From: Bacteroidales bacterium
GTDB lineage: Bacteria; Bacteroidota; Bacteroidia; Bacteroidales; PWNQ01
DNA: 41,508 nt
Direction: 5' to 3'
NCBI GenBank assembly: GCA_003557725.1
Contig: PWNQ01000171.1
Span: 1 to 41,508, forward strand
Part shown: positions 23,758-32,856 of the stretch, one piece after another
Layout of the letters: each line of letters begins with the position of its first letter
Position numbering within the stretch: position 1 is the stretch's first letter
Made by a program: the position numbers and the translations under genes
Notes under the pieces: generated by a model
Seen by the model: only the letters and a program-made list of their open reading frames with translations
Databases searched by the model: none
Told to the model about the DNA's origin: nothing

Positions 23758-24540
23758 TTAACGGGAGATGATCAGATACCCCATTTCATTTATTATTCTT
23801 TCGTTTTCTTGAAAACCTTTCATCATTCCATTTATATCAGACGCATTAGGCATTTCTTTACCCCCGCCAATTCCTTCGGTCGCTCCATACATTATCATAG
23901 TAGAGTGTGTGGAAAATTTCGTGCAGCTTAGTTAAAACATTACCCCTTGACCTTTCAGGAATGTTTATATGTTGCAAAGTAGCGTCTGTTATACCCATTA
24001 GTTGATTATAGTTATCTTGATTAAATCCATTCGGACCAACTTCCACAAAATAAACTGCCCTAATTGTTACTGTCTGATTACTGTGATTTACTGAAGCAAT
24101 ACCTTCTTTCCCATCAGGGTCTAAAAAGTAGATGGGATTGTTATTAAAAGCGGAATAAGGGCTTTGGTGTGGATATTTAGCAGTAGCTGGGTCTATGTTC
24201 CAACGCCTGCCAGTTCTTGGGTCATATCCATAATCTACGAAAGATATGTGATTACCAGCCCCTTTAACTTCGTCATCCTTCTCAAAACTCATAAACCCAT
24301 ACCTGTATGACTCTGAGTCATATTCCCCTTCCACCAGCACCATCCCAAAAGGATAATACTCCGCGGAAGAAGACACCACGCTATGGTAACCGGTGATGTT
24401 ATCACTTGCATCCCCGGTCACGCTCCGGTAATCCGATAGCACCAAATGCACGTTGCCCAAATGGTTGGCTGATTTCAAAGAACGTACCGTTGCGCGTGGT
24501 AGCAAAAATAAGCATATTTTCATTAGCCGGTAAATGCAAT
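23758..24540 (-). pseudogene. Decayed RHS-repeat protein C-terminus with HEXXH tip domain
   Basis: The main open segment (23858-24550) contains the RHS core: NHLGNVHLVLSD, AEYYPFGM, YRYGFMSFEKDDE, YDPRTGRRWNIDPATAKYP and SPYSAFNNNPIYFLDPDGKEG. After the core comes a variable tip with HEIFH (23909-23923), a zincin-type motif, in TKLHEIFHTLYYDN. Two further shifts are visible. Upstream, another frame reads FATTRNGTFFEIS and joins NHLGNV if one C is removed near 24467. Downstream, a G5 run near 23861-23865 stops the frame; with one G fewer it continues KEMPNASDINGMMKGFQENE to a stop at 23758. Nothing of the long N-terminal RHS/YD-repeat region remains, so the gene is a truncated relic. Confidence 0.75.
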
Positions 24541-25064
24541 TATCCACCACGGGTGAAATCGCAGAATCCCAATGTTAGAAAGCATTTGAAATGCGACCCG
24601 AGATGAAATTTCCGATGGGTGGAATACGTGGTAATGGCCAATTTCAATTACACCAGATAATCACGGTGGGGATACATCCCATCCGGTTAACCAATGACAA
24701 TTGATACGGAATACGGTTTGGAACGTGATTATGGAATGTGATTACGGGGCTTCGGTTTAATCAGGGCCTGCATTTGTTTTTCTTTTCTGCACATAATATT
24801 TTTTGGAAACAAAAAACAGGCATTTTTTAACGCCAGGCAAGACGCTCAATGCCGAAGGGATACTTTTCCCCGGTACAAATCTAAACTGTTTTCAAAACTG
24901 CGACATCAAATTCTGCGACGGGTCAGGAGTTCTGAAATTAGTGTTTTTTACACTAACCGAGTCCTAACCATTACCGGGCTAACACAATACACTTCCTAAA
25001 AATAAAAAACTAAACCATTTTATTCCAAACCAACTTTTATCCAAATTGTTTCCCTATAAAATTT
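24541..25064. other. Gene-free region between RHS relic and the propeller-barrel gene
   Basis: No coding region is supported. A 7-base perfect hairpin TTAGTGT-TTTTT-ACACTAA is at 24938-24956. The stretch 24600-24700 has a loosely palindromic look (GTGGTAATGG ... CAATTACACCA) and may be a mobile-element or RHS-locus remnant that I cannot identify. Confidence 0.5.
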
Positions 25065-25072
25065 TATTTTTG
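25065..25072 (+). promoter_or_regulatory. -7 box of the propeller-barrel gene
   Basis: TATTTTTG fits the consensus and lies 44 bases before the ATG. The nearest TTG (25046-25048) is 16 bases away, slightly short. Confidence 0.5.
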
Positions 25073-25116
25073 TGGTCACGTTATTATAGCACTGTTAAAA
25101 CCATGGGGCAATTCTA

Positions 25117-28100
25117 ATGGGAGGATATTTGAGAAATACAGACTTTCGTTTTTTTTTCGCCATTTTACTTTTTTCCCCGTGGTCATTGGTTCACGGGCAG
25201 TTTTATAATGGTTCTCAGGTAACCTTTGGAAAAAACCGGGTTCAGTATCAGGAGGATCGGCTTTGGCACTACTACAGTTTTGAAAAGTTTAACACCTATC
25301 ACTACCGTGGCGGGAGGAATCTGGCGGTATATGCTTCCCGGTATGCAGACCAGCAGATCAACAGGGTTTCAGATTTGCTGGATCACACCCTCCACAGCAA
25401 GGTACATTTTATTGTTTTCAACAACCTTAACGATTTAAAGGAAAGCAATATAGGCCTTATCAGCGATGAGCAATACAATGTTGGTGGCATTACCCATTTG
25501 GTAGGAAACAAGGTATTTCTTTATTTTGAGGGGGACTTGCGTGCTTTCGAGCAACAAATTCGCAAGGGCATTGCCCACGTGATCATCAACCAGATGCTCA
25601 CCGGAGAAGATGTGGCCAGTGCGGTAAAAAGCTCTACCCTGGTTTCCCTTCCGGACTGGTATTTGAATGGATTGATCTCATATCTGTCCGATCCCTGGAG
25701 CATAGATTCCGATAACCGGGTGAGAGACGGCATATTAAGTGGGCGATATAAGGATTTTTATGCGTTAAAAGGCGAGGAGGCCACCATGGCCGGCCATTCC
25801 ATTTGGAAATATATTGCCGATAGTTATGGACACCAGTCCATCCCTGGTCTTATTTACATGACAAAAGCCGCCCGAAATATTGAAAGTGCCTTTTTATTGA
25901 TCCTGGGTTCTTCATATAACCGCCTTTTGGAAGACTGGTATGACTATTATTATGCTATTTACAGCGAGGATCAGAAGTTTTTCACGGAGATTAAAGGAGA
26001 GGTGATACAACCCCGCATTAGAAAAAAGTTTCAATATTATAATCCATCCATCAGTCCTGACGGCACCCATTTAGTTTACTCCCGGAACAGGCTGGGCAAG
26101 CTTCAGGTGTATCTAAAAAACCTGGAAACCGGTGACCACGAAAGGGTTTTTCGCCAGGGACATAAAATGGACCAGGTAGTAGACTACTCCTATCCGGTGA
26201 TCGCCTGGCACCCCAGCGGCAAAATATTTCGCCTCATTGTGGAACAAAGAGGCGAGATCATAATGTATCTATATGATATTGAAGAGGGCATAATAGAACG
26301 CCAGCAGTTATATCAACTGGGAAAGGTGTTGGATGCATCCTATAACCACCGGGGTTCTAATCTGGTATTATCCGCTGTGAAAGAAGGGCAGACCGACCTG
26401 TTTGTGTATCATCTGGCATCGGAAAGTCTGGAACAGATCACCAATGACATTTTTGATGTATGGAACCCCCGCTTCATTAATGACTCTCGCCATATTGTAT
26501 TTAGCTCAAACCGTACCACAGACACCCTGCGTGATGTGAGGCTGGATTTCCGGCAAAGGGGCCAGATGGACACCTCGGTAATCTCCCCGTATGCTACTAT
26601 TTTTATTTACAACTATTCCGAAGAAAATCGTGTTCTTCAGAGGCTTAACAATACTCCACGGATTAATGAGACCCATCCAGAGCCATATTTTGATGGTCAA
26701 ATCACCTATTTGAGTGATAAAAATGGCATTGTAAACCGTTATGTAGCCCGGTTTGACAGCGCTATCAGCCATGTGGACACTGCTGTCCATTACAATTATT
26801 ATACCGAGAGCTACCCAGTGACCAACTATAGCCGGAGCATTCTGGACCATGATGTGAGTCTGTCTTCCGGGCATATTGCAGAGCATATTTTACATGAAGG
26901 ATACCACAAGTTGTTTCTGCGTTCCGCCGAAGCCCTGGACTCCATCCCTCAGCGCGAAATCTACAATACTCTATATAAAAATCAGTTAGTTAGTCAGGCC
27001 CGCATGTCCCCTCCAGCTCCGCAGGAGCAGGAGGGTCCTGCTGCGGATAGCCCTCCTGTAAAGCAATTTACCCCCTTAAAGCACAGCCACAGGGATACTG
27101 TTTCTGCATCTGAGGAAACGGATAAAGTGGATATTCATCATTATACTTTTGAACAGGAGCCCGGCACAGCGGATACTTCTGGTTCCGGGGAGGCAACAGA
27201 AAAGCCCTGGTCACCTCCGGCCCGGCAGAACTATTATGTGGAATACAGCATAAACAAGCTGGTGAGTCAGATTGATTTTTCATTTATGAATGAGTCTTAT
27301 CAGCCATTTACCGGAGGGGGTGCTCCCATATTTTTAAATGCAGGTTTTGGAGCGCTAATTATGGTAGGGGCCACGGATATGATGGAAGATTACCGGCTCA
27401 CCGGGGGTGTACGTTTATCGTCCAGTTTGCGGAATAATGAGTATATGATCAGCTATGAAAACCTGAAAAACCGGGTTAATCACCAATGGATTTTTCATCG
27501 CAAGCCTTACGAGAATACCAGGGAGATGCTTATTCAGCGCATTGCTTCCCATAACATATACTATCGTGCCACCTATCCTTTCAATCAGGTTTTTTCCATT
27601 CGAATGACTGGTTCTGTGCGTTATGACCGGGCCACAATCCTGGCAACCGATTTCTTCACCCTTCAGGCGCCGGATGAATATTACACCTGGGGAGGCCTTA
27701 AGGCTGAGCTGATCTTTGATAACACGCGTGACCGGGGGATAAATACGCTTTTCGGCACCCGGTGGAAAGTATTTAGCGAGTACTATCAGCTTTATGATCC
27801 GGAGCGGGAGAATGTGAACCTTATTGTTACCGGTCTGGATTTCAGAAACTACATACCTATTCACCGTTCTTTTGTCTGGGCCAACCGTTTGGCTGCATCC
27901 CACAGCTTTGGCACCTCCCGGCTTATCTATTATATGGGAGGGGTTGACAACTGGTTGCTACCCCGCTTCAACCAGAGCACGCCCATAGATCATTCTCAAA
28001 ATTATGCTTATCAGACCCTGGCAACACCCATGCGAGGGTTTGAACAAAATATTCGCAATGGAAACTCTTTTGCCCTGTTCAACTCGGAACTGCGCCTGCC

Positions 28101-28422
28101 GCTGGTGCGGTACTTTTCCAGAAAGCCATTACGATCAGACTTTTTAAGCAGCTTACAGTTGGTGGGATTTTTTGATGCAGGCTCGGCCTGGACCGGTCTA
28201 AATCCCTACAGTGAAGAGAACACCATCATAGAGGAAGAGTATGTTAGCAAGCCCTATAAGGTTACGTTGCGTCGCAAAGTGGAACCCTTTGTGGCAGGAA
28301 CAGGATTTGGATTGAGAGCCAAGATATTTGGATATTTTGTGAGGGCAGATTATGCCTGGGGGATACGGGAAGGAGTGGTTCAGGACCCCAGGTTTTACCT
28401 TTCTTTGAACCTGGATTTTTAG
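25117..28422 (+). CDS. Pseudo-peptidase / beta-propeller / outer-membrane barrel fusion protein
   Basis: The 1101-residue exported protein has a signal peptide with likely cleavage after LVHG, leaving QFYNG. Residues about 60-295 resemble the peptidase-MA-like (gluzincin) fold, but at the place of HExxH it reads K150-G-I-A-H154, so two of three key residues are lost. Residues about 300-560 hold TolB/WD40-like propeller blades (NPSISPDGTHLVYSR, NPRFINDSRHIVFSSNR). A Pro/Glu/Ser linker (about 625-705) follows. The last 390 residues form a BamA-like barrel (VGFFDAGSAW, FGLRAKIFGYFVRADYAWG) ending in NLDF. Proteins of this build are usually annotated TolB- or BamA-like in Bacteroidota; the function is unknown. 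An M20 amidohydrolase gene follows after 18 bases. Confidence 0.75.
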   Translation: MGGYLRNTDFRFFFAILLFSPWSLVHGQFYNGSQVTFGKNRVQYQEDRLWHYYSFEKFNTYHYRGGRNLAVYASRYADQQINRVSDLLDHTLHSKVHFIVFNNLNDLKESNIGLISDEQYNVGGITHLVGNKVFLYFEGDLRAFEQQIRKGIAHVIINQMLTGEDVASAVKSSTLVSLPDWYLNGLISYLSDPWSIDSDNRVRDGILSGRYKDFYALKGEEATMAGHSIWKYIADSYGHQSIPGLIYMTKAARNIESAFLLILGSSYNRLLEDWYDYYYAIYSEDQKFFTEIKGEVIQPRIRKKFQYYNPSISPDGTHLVYSRNRLGKLQVYLKNLETGDHERVFRQGHKMDQVVDYSYPVIAWHPSGKIFRLIVEQRGEIIMYLYDIEEGIIERQQLYQLGKVLDASYNHRGSNLVLSAVKEGQTDLFVYHLASESLEQITNDIFDVWNPRFINDSRHIVFSSNRTTDTLRDVRLDFRQRGQMDTSVISPYATIFIYNYSEENRVLQRLNNTPRINETHPEPYFDGQITYLSDKNGIVNRYVARFDSAISHVDTAVHYNYYTESYPVTNYSRSILDHDVSLSSGHIAEHILHEGYHKLFLRSAEALDSIPQREIYNTLYKNQLVSQARMSPPAPQEQEGPAADSPPVKQFTPLKHSHRDTVSASEETDKVDIHHYTFEQEPGTADTSGSGEATEKPWSPPARQNYYVEYSINKLVSQIDFSFMNESYQPFTGGGAPIFLNAGFGALIMVGATDMMEDYRLTGGVRLSSSLRNNEYMISYENLKNRVNHQWIFHRKPYENTREMLIQRIASHNIYYRATYPFNQVFSIRMTGSVRYDRATILATDFFTLQAPDEYYTWGGLKAELIFDNTRDRGINTLFGTRWKVFSEYYQLYDPERENVNLIVTGLDFRNYIPIHRSFVWANRLAASHSFGTSRLIYYMGGVDNWLLPRFNQSTPIDHSQNYAYQTLATPMRGFEQNIRNGNSFALFNSELRLPLVRYFSRKPLRSDFLSSLQLVGFFDAGSAWTGLNPYSEENTIIEEEYVSKPYKVTLRRKVEPFVAGTGFGLRAKIFGYFVRADYAWGIREGVVQDPRFYLSLNLDF

Positions 28423-28440
28423 CACTAACATGATTTATTT

Positions 28441-29652
28441 ATGACCCAATCCTTAATAGACCGGATAAGACAACTGGCCCGGGAGGGGCACCGGGAGACG
28501 GTTCGGATACGCCGGCATATCCATCGTCACCCTGAACTGTCAGGAGAGGAAGAGCAAACGGCTTCTTTTGTGGAGCAGCAGCTTGAACAAATGGGTATAC
28601 CTCACCAACGCATGGCTAAGACGGGAGTAACCGGGTTTTTGCAAGGTGGTAAGGCCGGGGATAAGCATACGGAAACCATTGCATTGCGTGCTGATATGGA
28701 TGCCCTTCCCATTGAGGAAGAAGGGAGTAAGCCTTATACGTCCGTCCACAAAGGCGTTATGCATGCCTGCGGACATGATGCCCATACGGCCATCCTTCTT
28801 GGCACAGCCCGAATACTCAAAGAGTTACAGAGTTTCCTCCCGGGCAATATCCTGTTCATCTTTCAACCTTTTGAAGAAAAGCTGCCCGGAGGCGCCGTGC
28901 AGATGTTAAAAGAAGGGCTTTTTGAACGCTATAAGCCGCGGAAGGTCATTGGCCTGCACGTGGATCCCGAGCTTGAAATCGGGACAGTGGGCATGAAGCC
29001 GGGCCCTTACATGGCCTCTGCCGATGAAATCTACCTGGAGGTGACCGGTCGGGGAGGACACGGTGCCACCCCTCATAAAAATACGGACACCGTATTACTG
29101 GCCGCCCAAATTATCGTGTCATTGCAACAGATCACCAGCCGCAATGCCCCCCCTCCCATCCCTTCTGTCCTGTCCTTTGGCCGAATTATGGGGAACGGAC
29201 AAACCAATATCATCCCCAACCGGGTCAGCCTGGCAGGAACATTCAGAACCTTCGACGAAGACTGGCGAGCCAAAGCCCACCAACGGATCCGGGAGATCGC
29301 CCATCATACAGCAAAAGCCTACGGCGGGACATGCCGTGTGAAAATCAGTAAGGGATATCCAACACTGATCAACCATACATCACTTACCAACACCCTTTTT
29401 CAACATGCTGAAAAATACCTGGGTAAAGACCATGTGCTCTCATTACCGCTGCGAATGACGGCTGAAGATTTTGCCTATTTTTCCCGGGAAGCTCCGGGCT
29501 GCTTTTTCAGATTGGGCATTGCTAACAGCAGTAAGGGAATAACCGCCAACCTTCATACTCCTGATTTTGACATAAACGAAGAAAGCCTGGAAACAGGAAC
29601 CGGCATAATGACGTGGTTGGCGCTACAAAGCCTGCAACAGCCACAGGAGTAA
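28441..29652 (+). CDS. M20-family amidohydrolase (N-acyl-amino-acid or hippurate hydrolase type)
   Basis: The 403-residue protein has the M20D pattern: HRHPELSGEE (28-37), RADMDALPIEEE with Asp85, MHACGHDAH with Cys110, His112 and His115, and FQPFEE with Glu145/146. A dimerisation insert (about 185-300, GRGGHGATPH at its start) is present, and a last metal ligand lies in HTPDFDINEE. Such enzymes cleave N-acyl, indole-acyl or peptide-linked amino acids; the substrate is not fixed by the sequence. There is no signal peptide, so it acts in the cytoplasm. It probably shares the transcript of the propeller-barrel gene (18-base gap). It converges on the cation diffusion facilitator gene. Confidence 0.88.
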   Translation: MTQSLIDRIRQLAREGHRETVRIRRHIHRHPELSGEEEQTASFVEQQLEQMGIPHQRMAKTGVTGFLQGGKAGDKHTETIALRADMDALPIEEEGSKPYTSVHKGVMHACGHDAHTAILLGTARILKELQSFLPGNILFIFQPFEEKLPGGAVQMLKEGLFERYKPRKVIGLHVDPELEIGTVGMKPGPYMASADEIYLEVTGRGGHGATPHKNTDTVLLAAQIIVSLQQITSRNAPPPIPSVLSFGRIMGNGQTNIIPNRVSLAGTFRTFDEDWRAKAHQRIREIAHHTAKAYGGTCRVKISKGYPTLINHTSLTNTLFQHAEKYLGKDHVLSLPLRMTAEDFAYFSREAPGCFFRLGIANSSKGITANLHTPDFDINEESLETGTGIMTWLALQSLQQPQE

Positions 29653-29708
29653 AATGCCTTCTGGGAAGGCTGCCTGCCCAATGCGAGACATATAATATTT
29701 CTAACGGA

Positions 29709-30572
29709 TCATTCAGCCCCATAAGGTTCCAGGTGGATCGTAGCATAAATGTCCAGCTCTTCCAGTATGCGATCTTCCACCAGAGTGGCTTTGTCATGTG
29801 CACTGGTGATGCTTTCCTCTCCATGAAACTGGATATGAAAAGTGAGCTCCCGGTGAGATCCATATTCATGGAGCAAAAAGTCATGGGGCCTTCTGGCATC
29901 CACTGCCGTTTGCCGGATGATCTGGCAGATGCTCTCAAGCAATGCCGGAGAGGGTTTTTTGCCAATCATGGCATTGACCGACTCTTTGAGGATATTGAAT
30001 ACGGCATAAAAAAGGAACATGGCGATCACCGCGGCCAAAAGACTGTCTATCCACCAAAAATACTGGCTAAAGAATATGCCCAGCAGGATCAAGACGGAAG
30101 AGAGGGCATCAGACCGGTGGTGCCAGGCGTCGGCCTTTACCATCAGATTTCCTGATTTTTTCGATAGATAAAAAGCATATCTGGCCAACAGTTCTTTGCC
30201 CAAAATAGAGATAACCGTCACTGCAATAGCCAGAGCGCCAAAGTTTGCCGTTTTTCTTTGCTGATAACCTTCAATGGCCTTAACCAGAAATTCATAAGCC
30301 ACAAATGCAAGAATCACAGCAATAAAGACCGATGTCACCTGCTCCCATCGCCCATACCCATATGGATACTTTCTGTTTGATTTCCTTCCGGACAGGTAGG
30401 CACCAGCCAAAACGATCAATGAACTTACCGAATCGGTAAGGGTGTGCCAGGCATCCGCCATAATGGCTACCGAACCGGAGACAATTCCTGCCCACAGTTT
30501 TAAAAAAAACAAACAAACATTCACTACAATGGCTACCACTCCTTCCAGGTACCCTGCCCGCTTTTTTTTCAT
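29709..30572 (-). CDS. Cation diffusion facilitator transporter (YiiP/FieF-like)
   Basis: The 287-residue protein has six hydrophobic segments in the first 205 residues. The metal sites are in helix 2 (ADAWHTLTDS) and helix 5 (KADAWHHRSDALSS), the HxxxD plus HxxxD pattern linked to Zn/Fe/Cd/Mn export by proton exchange. The C-terminal cytoplasmic domain (about 210-287) has the expected beta-alpha-beta form with metal-binding His residues (HEYGSHRELTFHIQFHGE). It lies 22 bases behind mgtE on the same strand, so Mg import and divalent-metal export appear to be co-transcribed. Confidence 0.9.
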   Translation of the reverse strand: MKKKRAGYLEGVVAIVVNVCLFFLKLWAGIVSGSVAIMADAWHTLTDSVSSLIVLAGAYLSGRKSNRKYPYGYGRWEQVTSVFIAVILAFVAYEFLVKAIEGYQQRKTANFGALAIAVTVISILGKELLARYAFYLSKKSGNLMVKADAWHHRSDALSSVLILLGIFFSQYFWWIDSLLAAVIAMFLFYAVFNILKESVNAMIGKKPSPALLESICQIIRQTAVDARRPHDFLLHEYGSHRELTFHIQFHGEESITSAHDKATLVEDRILEELDIYATIHLEPYGAE

Positions 30573-30594
30573 AAGGACTTTTCTTTACGCTCCA

Positions 30595-31935
30595 TCATAC
30601 ACCAAGAACAAGGGAAGCAATATAAAAGTATATTAAGACTCCGGAGATATCGGATATTGATGTGATCAGCGGTGCACTGGCAGTAGCCGGGTCAATATTC
30701 AATTTCGTAAATACAAACGGCAACAACAGCCCGATAAGGCTTCCCACCATCACCACAATGATCATGCTTATTCCCACAATAAAGATCACCTCAGGAGCTC
30801 TGAAGCTGGCGATCAAGGCTACTCCGGCCGCCATAGTGATCCCCAGCAGAAAGGCCACCAGGAACTCTTTCCCTGCCAGCTTAAACCAGTCTTTCATTTG
30901 CAGGTCTCCGGTAGCCAACCCTCTAATAATCAACGTAGCCGACTGAGCACCGGCATTCCCGCCGCTGTCAATAAGCAAGGGAAGAAAAAACACCAGCGAG
31001 AGGGCTGCTTCCATGGTCTCTGAAAAAGAAGCCAGCGCCCCACCCGAGAACACATTCATAAACACAAGAGCCAAAAGCCACATTACCCTTTTCTTATACA
31101 GACCACCAATTTTAGCTTTCAGCGGGCTAACCACAATATCCTGGAAAGACCCAAACTTATGGAAGTCTTCCGTTGATTCCTCCTCCGCCACGTCCATCAC
31201 ATCATCCACAGTGATGATCCCCAGCAGCACCCCTTCCGTATCCGTAACCGGCAATGCCACACGGTCATAATCCTGAAACACCCGGATGGCATTCTCCTGG
31301 TCATCAAAGGCACTAAGGGATACAAATCGATTATCCATGAGTTCCTCAATAGTTTGCTCCGGACTGGCTACCAGTATCTCCCGAATTCGCAGGTCATCCG
31401 TTAGCTTTCCGTTATCATCTACCACATAGATCACGTTGAGGGTCTCCGAGTCCTTACCATGTTTCCGGATATGTCTCAGTGTCTGGTCTACGGTATACCA
31501 TGGCCGAATGGCTACGTACTCCGGGGTCATAAGTCGCCCGATACTTTCATCAGGGTAACCCAGCAGCTTGGTGGCAATGCTCCGTTCTTCAGGAGACAGC
31601 AACTGAATAAGGCGCTTTGTCACCATTCCAGGCATTTCTTCAAATAAGGCGGTACGATCATCGGGGTACAAATCATCAAGGATGCGCCCTAATACCTGTT
31701 GCTTTTTAGCCAGCTCTTCCACCAGCTTCTCCTGGCTTTCAAAGGCTAAATTTGGGAACACCTCTTTGGAAAGCTCTCTGGGGAGCAATCGAAAAACGAT
31801 GGTTGCATCGGTAGCTGACAACTCCTCGATCAGCTCAGCCAATTTTAACGCATCCATTTGGGAAATCTCATGATAGAGGCTTTTCCACTTTTGCTCTTCA
31901 ACCAGTTTCTGAAGCTTTTGTTTATCATCAGCCAT
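30595..31935 (-). CDS. mgtE: Magnesium transporter MgtE
   Basis: The 446-residue protein has the full MgtE layout: an N-terminal superhelical domain (1-130), a tandem CBS pair (about 135-255, LMTPEYVAIRP and VTDTEGVLLGIITVDDVMDV), the plug helix and five membrane helices (about 285-446) with the pore motif SGGNAGAQSATLIIRGLA. The cytoplasmic domains sense Mg2+ and close the channel. The start has a strong AAGGAGG five bases upstream (31941-31947), unusual for this phylum, and the 64-base leader contains two hairpins. It is followed by a cation diffusion facilitator gene. Confidence 0.94.
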   Translation of the reverse strand: MADDKQKLQKLVEEQKWKSLYHEISQMDALKLAELIEELSATDATIVFRLLPRELSKEVFPNLAFESQEKLVEELAKKQQVLGRILDDLYPDDRTALFEEMPGMVTKRLIQLLSPEERSIATKLLGYPDESIGRLMTPEYVAIRPWYTVDQTLRHIRKHGKDSETLNVIYVVDDNGKLTDDLRIREILVASPEQTIEELMDNRFVSLSAFDDQENAIRVFQDYDRVALPVTDTEGVLLGIITVDDVMDVAEEESTEDFHKFGSFQDIVVSPLKAKIGGLYKKRVMWLLALVFMNVFSGGALASFSETMEAALSLVFFLPLLIDSGGNAGAQSATLIIRGLATGDLQMKDWFKLAGKEFLVAFLLGITMAAGVALIASFRAPEVIFIVGISMIIVVMVGSLIGLLLPFVFTKLNIDPATASAPLITSISDISGVLIYFYIASLVLGV

Positions 31936-31940
31936 AACTA

Positions 31941-31947
31941 CCTCCTT
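31941..31947 (-). promoter_or_regulatory. Strong Shine-Dalgarno sequence of mgtE
   Basis: AAGGAGG on the minus strand, five bases from the ATG, is fully complementary to the usual anti-Shine-Dalgarno. Nearly all other genes in the window lack such a site. Confidence 0.65.
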
Positions 31948-31954
31948 CCTTAAC

Positions 31955-31989
31955 TCTGGTTATATACCAGATAGTGCCTGCCCGGGCAG
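31955..31989 (-). promoter_or_regulatory. Two palindromes in the mgtE leader
   Basis: TCTGGT-TATAT-ACCAGA (31955-31971) is a 6-base hairpin just ahead of the Shine-Dalgarno. CTGCCCGGGCAG (31978-31989) is a perfect 12-base palindrome behind it, towards the promoter. It is smaller than the known Mg2+ M-box. The pair could be an RNA switch or, for the GC palindrome, a protein-binding site. Confidence 0.45.
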
Positions 31990-32004
31990 AACGTTATTAA
32001 AGCA

Positions 32005-32012
32005 CAAAAGTA
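32005..32012 (-). promoter_or_regulatory. mgtE -7 box (TACTTTTG)
   Basis: An exact TAnnTTTG on the minus strand. Transcription from it would give a leader of about 64 bases holding both palindromes. No TTG is seen at the -33 distance. Confidence 0.5.
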
Positions 32013-32095
32013 TATTTTTTCTTTGTGCGGGTAATAATTTTCAACTATTTTAGCCGGTTCTTGTTGTATTATAAACGCATCAACCAGGTGAGTGT

Positions 32096-32791
32096 ATGCA
32101 AAAAAGGATTGTTGTTTTATCGGGAGCCGGTATCAGTGCAGAAAGCGGGATAAAGACCTTCCGCGACGATAACGGCATGTGGAAGCAGTATCGTTTTGAA
32201 GAGGTTGCCAGCCCTGAAGCCTGGCATGCACATCCGGAAGAAGTGCTGGAGTTTTACAACCAGCGAAGGAAAAATGTGCTTGAAGCCAGGCCCAATGCTG
32301 CTCACCGGGCTCTGGTGAACCTGGAGTCTTATTTTGATGTGCGTATCATTACACAAAACGTGGATGACCTTCACGAACGAGCCGGCAGCAGTAATGTATT
32401 ACACCTTCACGGAGAAATTCGCAAGGCACGAAGCAGCAATGATGACTCCCTCATCTATCCCATTGAGGGATGGGAGCTAAAAATGGGTGATAAAGCTAAA
32501 GACGGTGCCCAATTGCGGCCCCATGTGGTATGGTTTGGAGAGCCTGTTCCCATGATACAGGCAGCACATGAAATTACCAGGGAAGCGGATATATTCCTTA
32601 TTATCGGAACATCCCTGAACGTATATCCCGCTGCAGGGCTCTATCAATTTACCAGGGACAATATACCCAGGTTCTACGTGGACCCGGGAGCCAATGAGCA
32701 ACTGGATCTGGAGGGACTAAAGATCATGAAAGAAAAAGCATCCACTGCCGTCCCAGACCTTGCAGAATATTTAATAAACAACCATTTATAA
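32096..32791 (+). CDS. cobB: Sir2-family NAD-dependent deacylase without zinc cysteines
   Basis: The 231-residue sirtuin removes acyl groups from lysine using NAD+. Visible motifs are GAGISAESGIKTFRD (10-24), QNVDD (87-91), catalytic His105 in LHLHGE, LRPHVVWFGE (140-149) and GTSLNVYPAAG. Tyr54 and Arg57 (YNQR) match the residues that let SIRT5 and E. coli CobB accept succinyl or malonyl groups, so desuccinylase activity is likely. The four zinc-binding Cys of most sirtuins are missing; the whole protein has no Cys. I recall this variant in other Bacteroidota. It is divergent from mgtE. Confidence 0.9.
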   Translation: MQKRIVVLSGAGISAESGIKTFRDDNGMWKQYRFEEVASPEAWHAHPEEVLEFYNQRRKNVLEARPNAAHRALVNLESYFDVRIITQNVDDLHERAGSSNVLHLHGEIRKARSSNDDSLIYPIEGWELKMGDKAKDGAQLRPHVVWFGEPVPMIQAAHEITREADIFLIIGTSLNVYPAAGLYQFTRDNIPRFYVDPGANEQLDLEGLKIMKEKASTAVPDLAEYLINNHL

Positions 32792-32856
32792 GCGTATCCC
32801 GGGCCAAAAACCATTCCCCTGACAGAAACAATATAATACCAAGCTCATATAACCTT

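Noticed and set aside
31936-31999. Known Mg2+ riboswitch (M-box) upstream of mgtE
   Set aside because: The leader is only about 64 bases and lacks the long multi-helix M-box layout.
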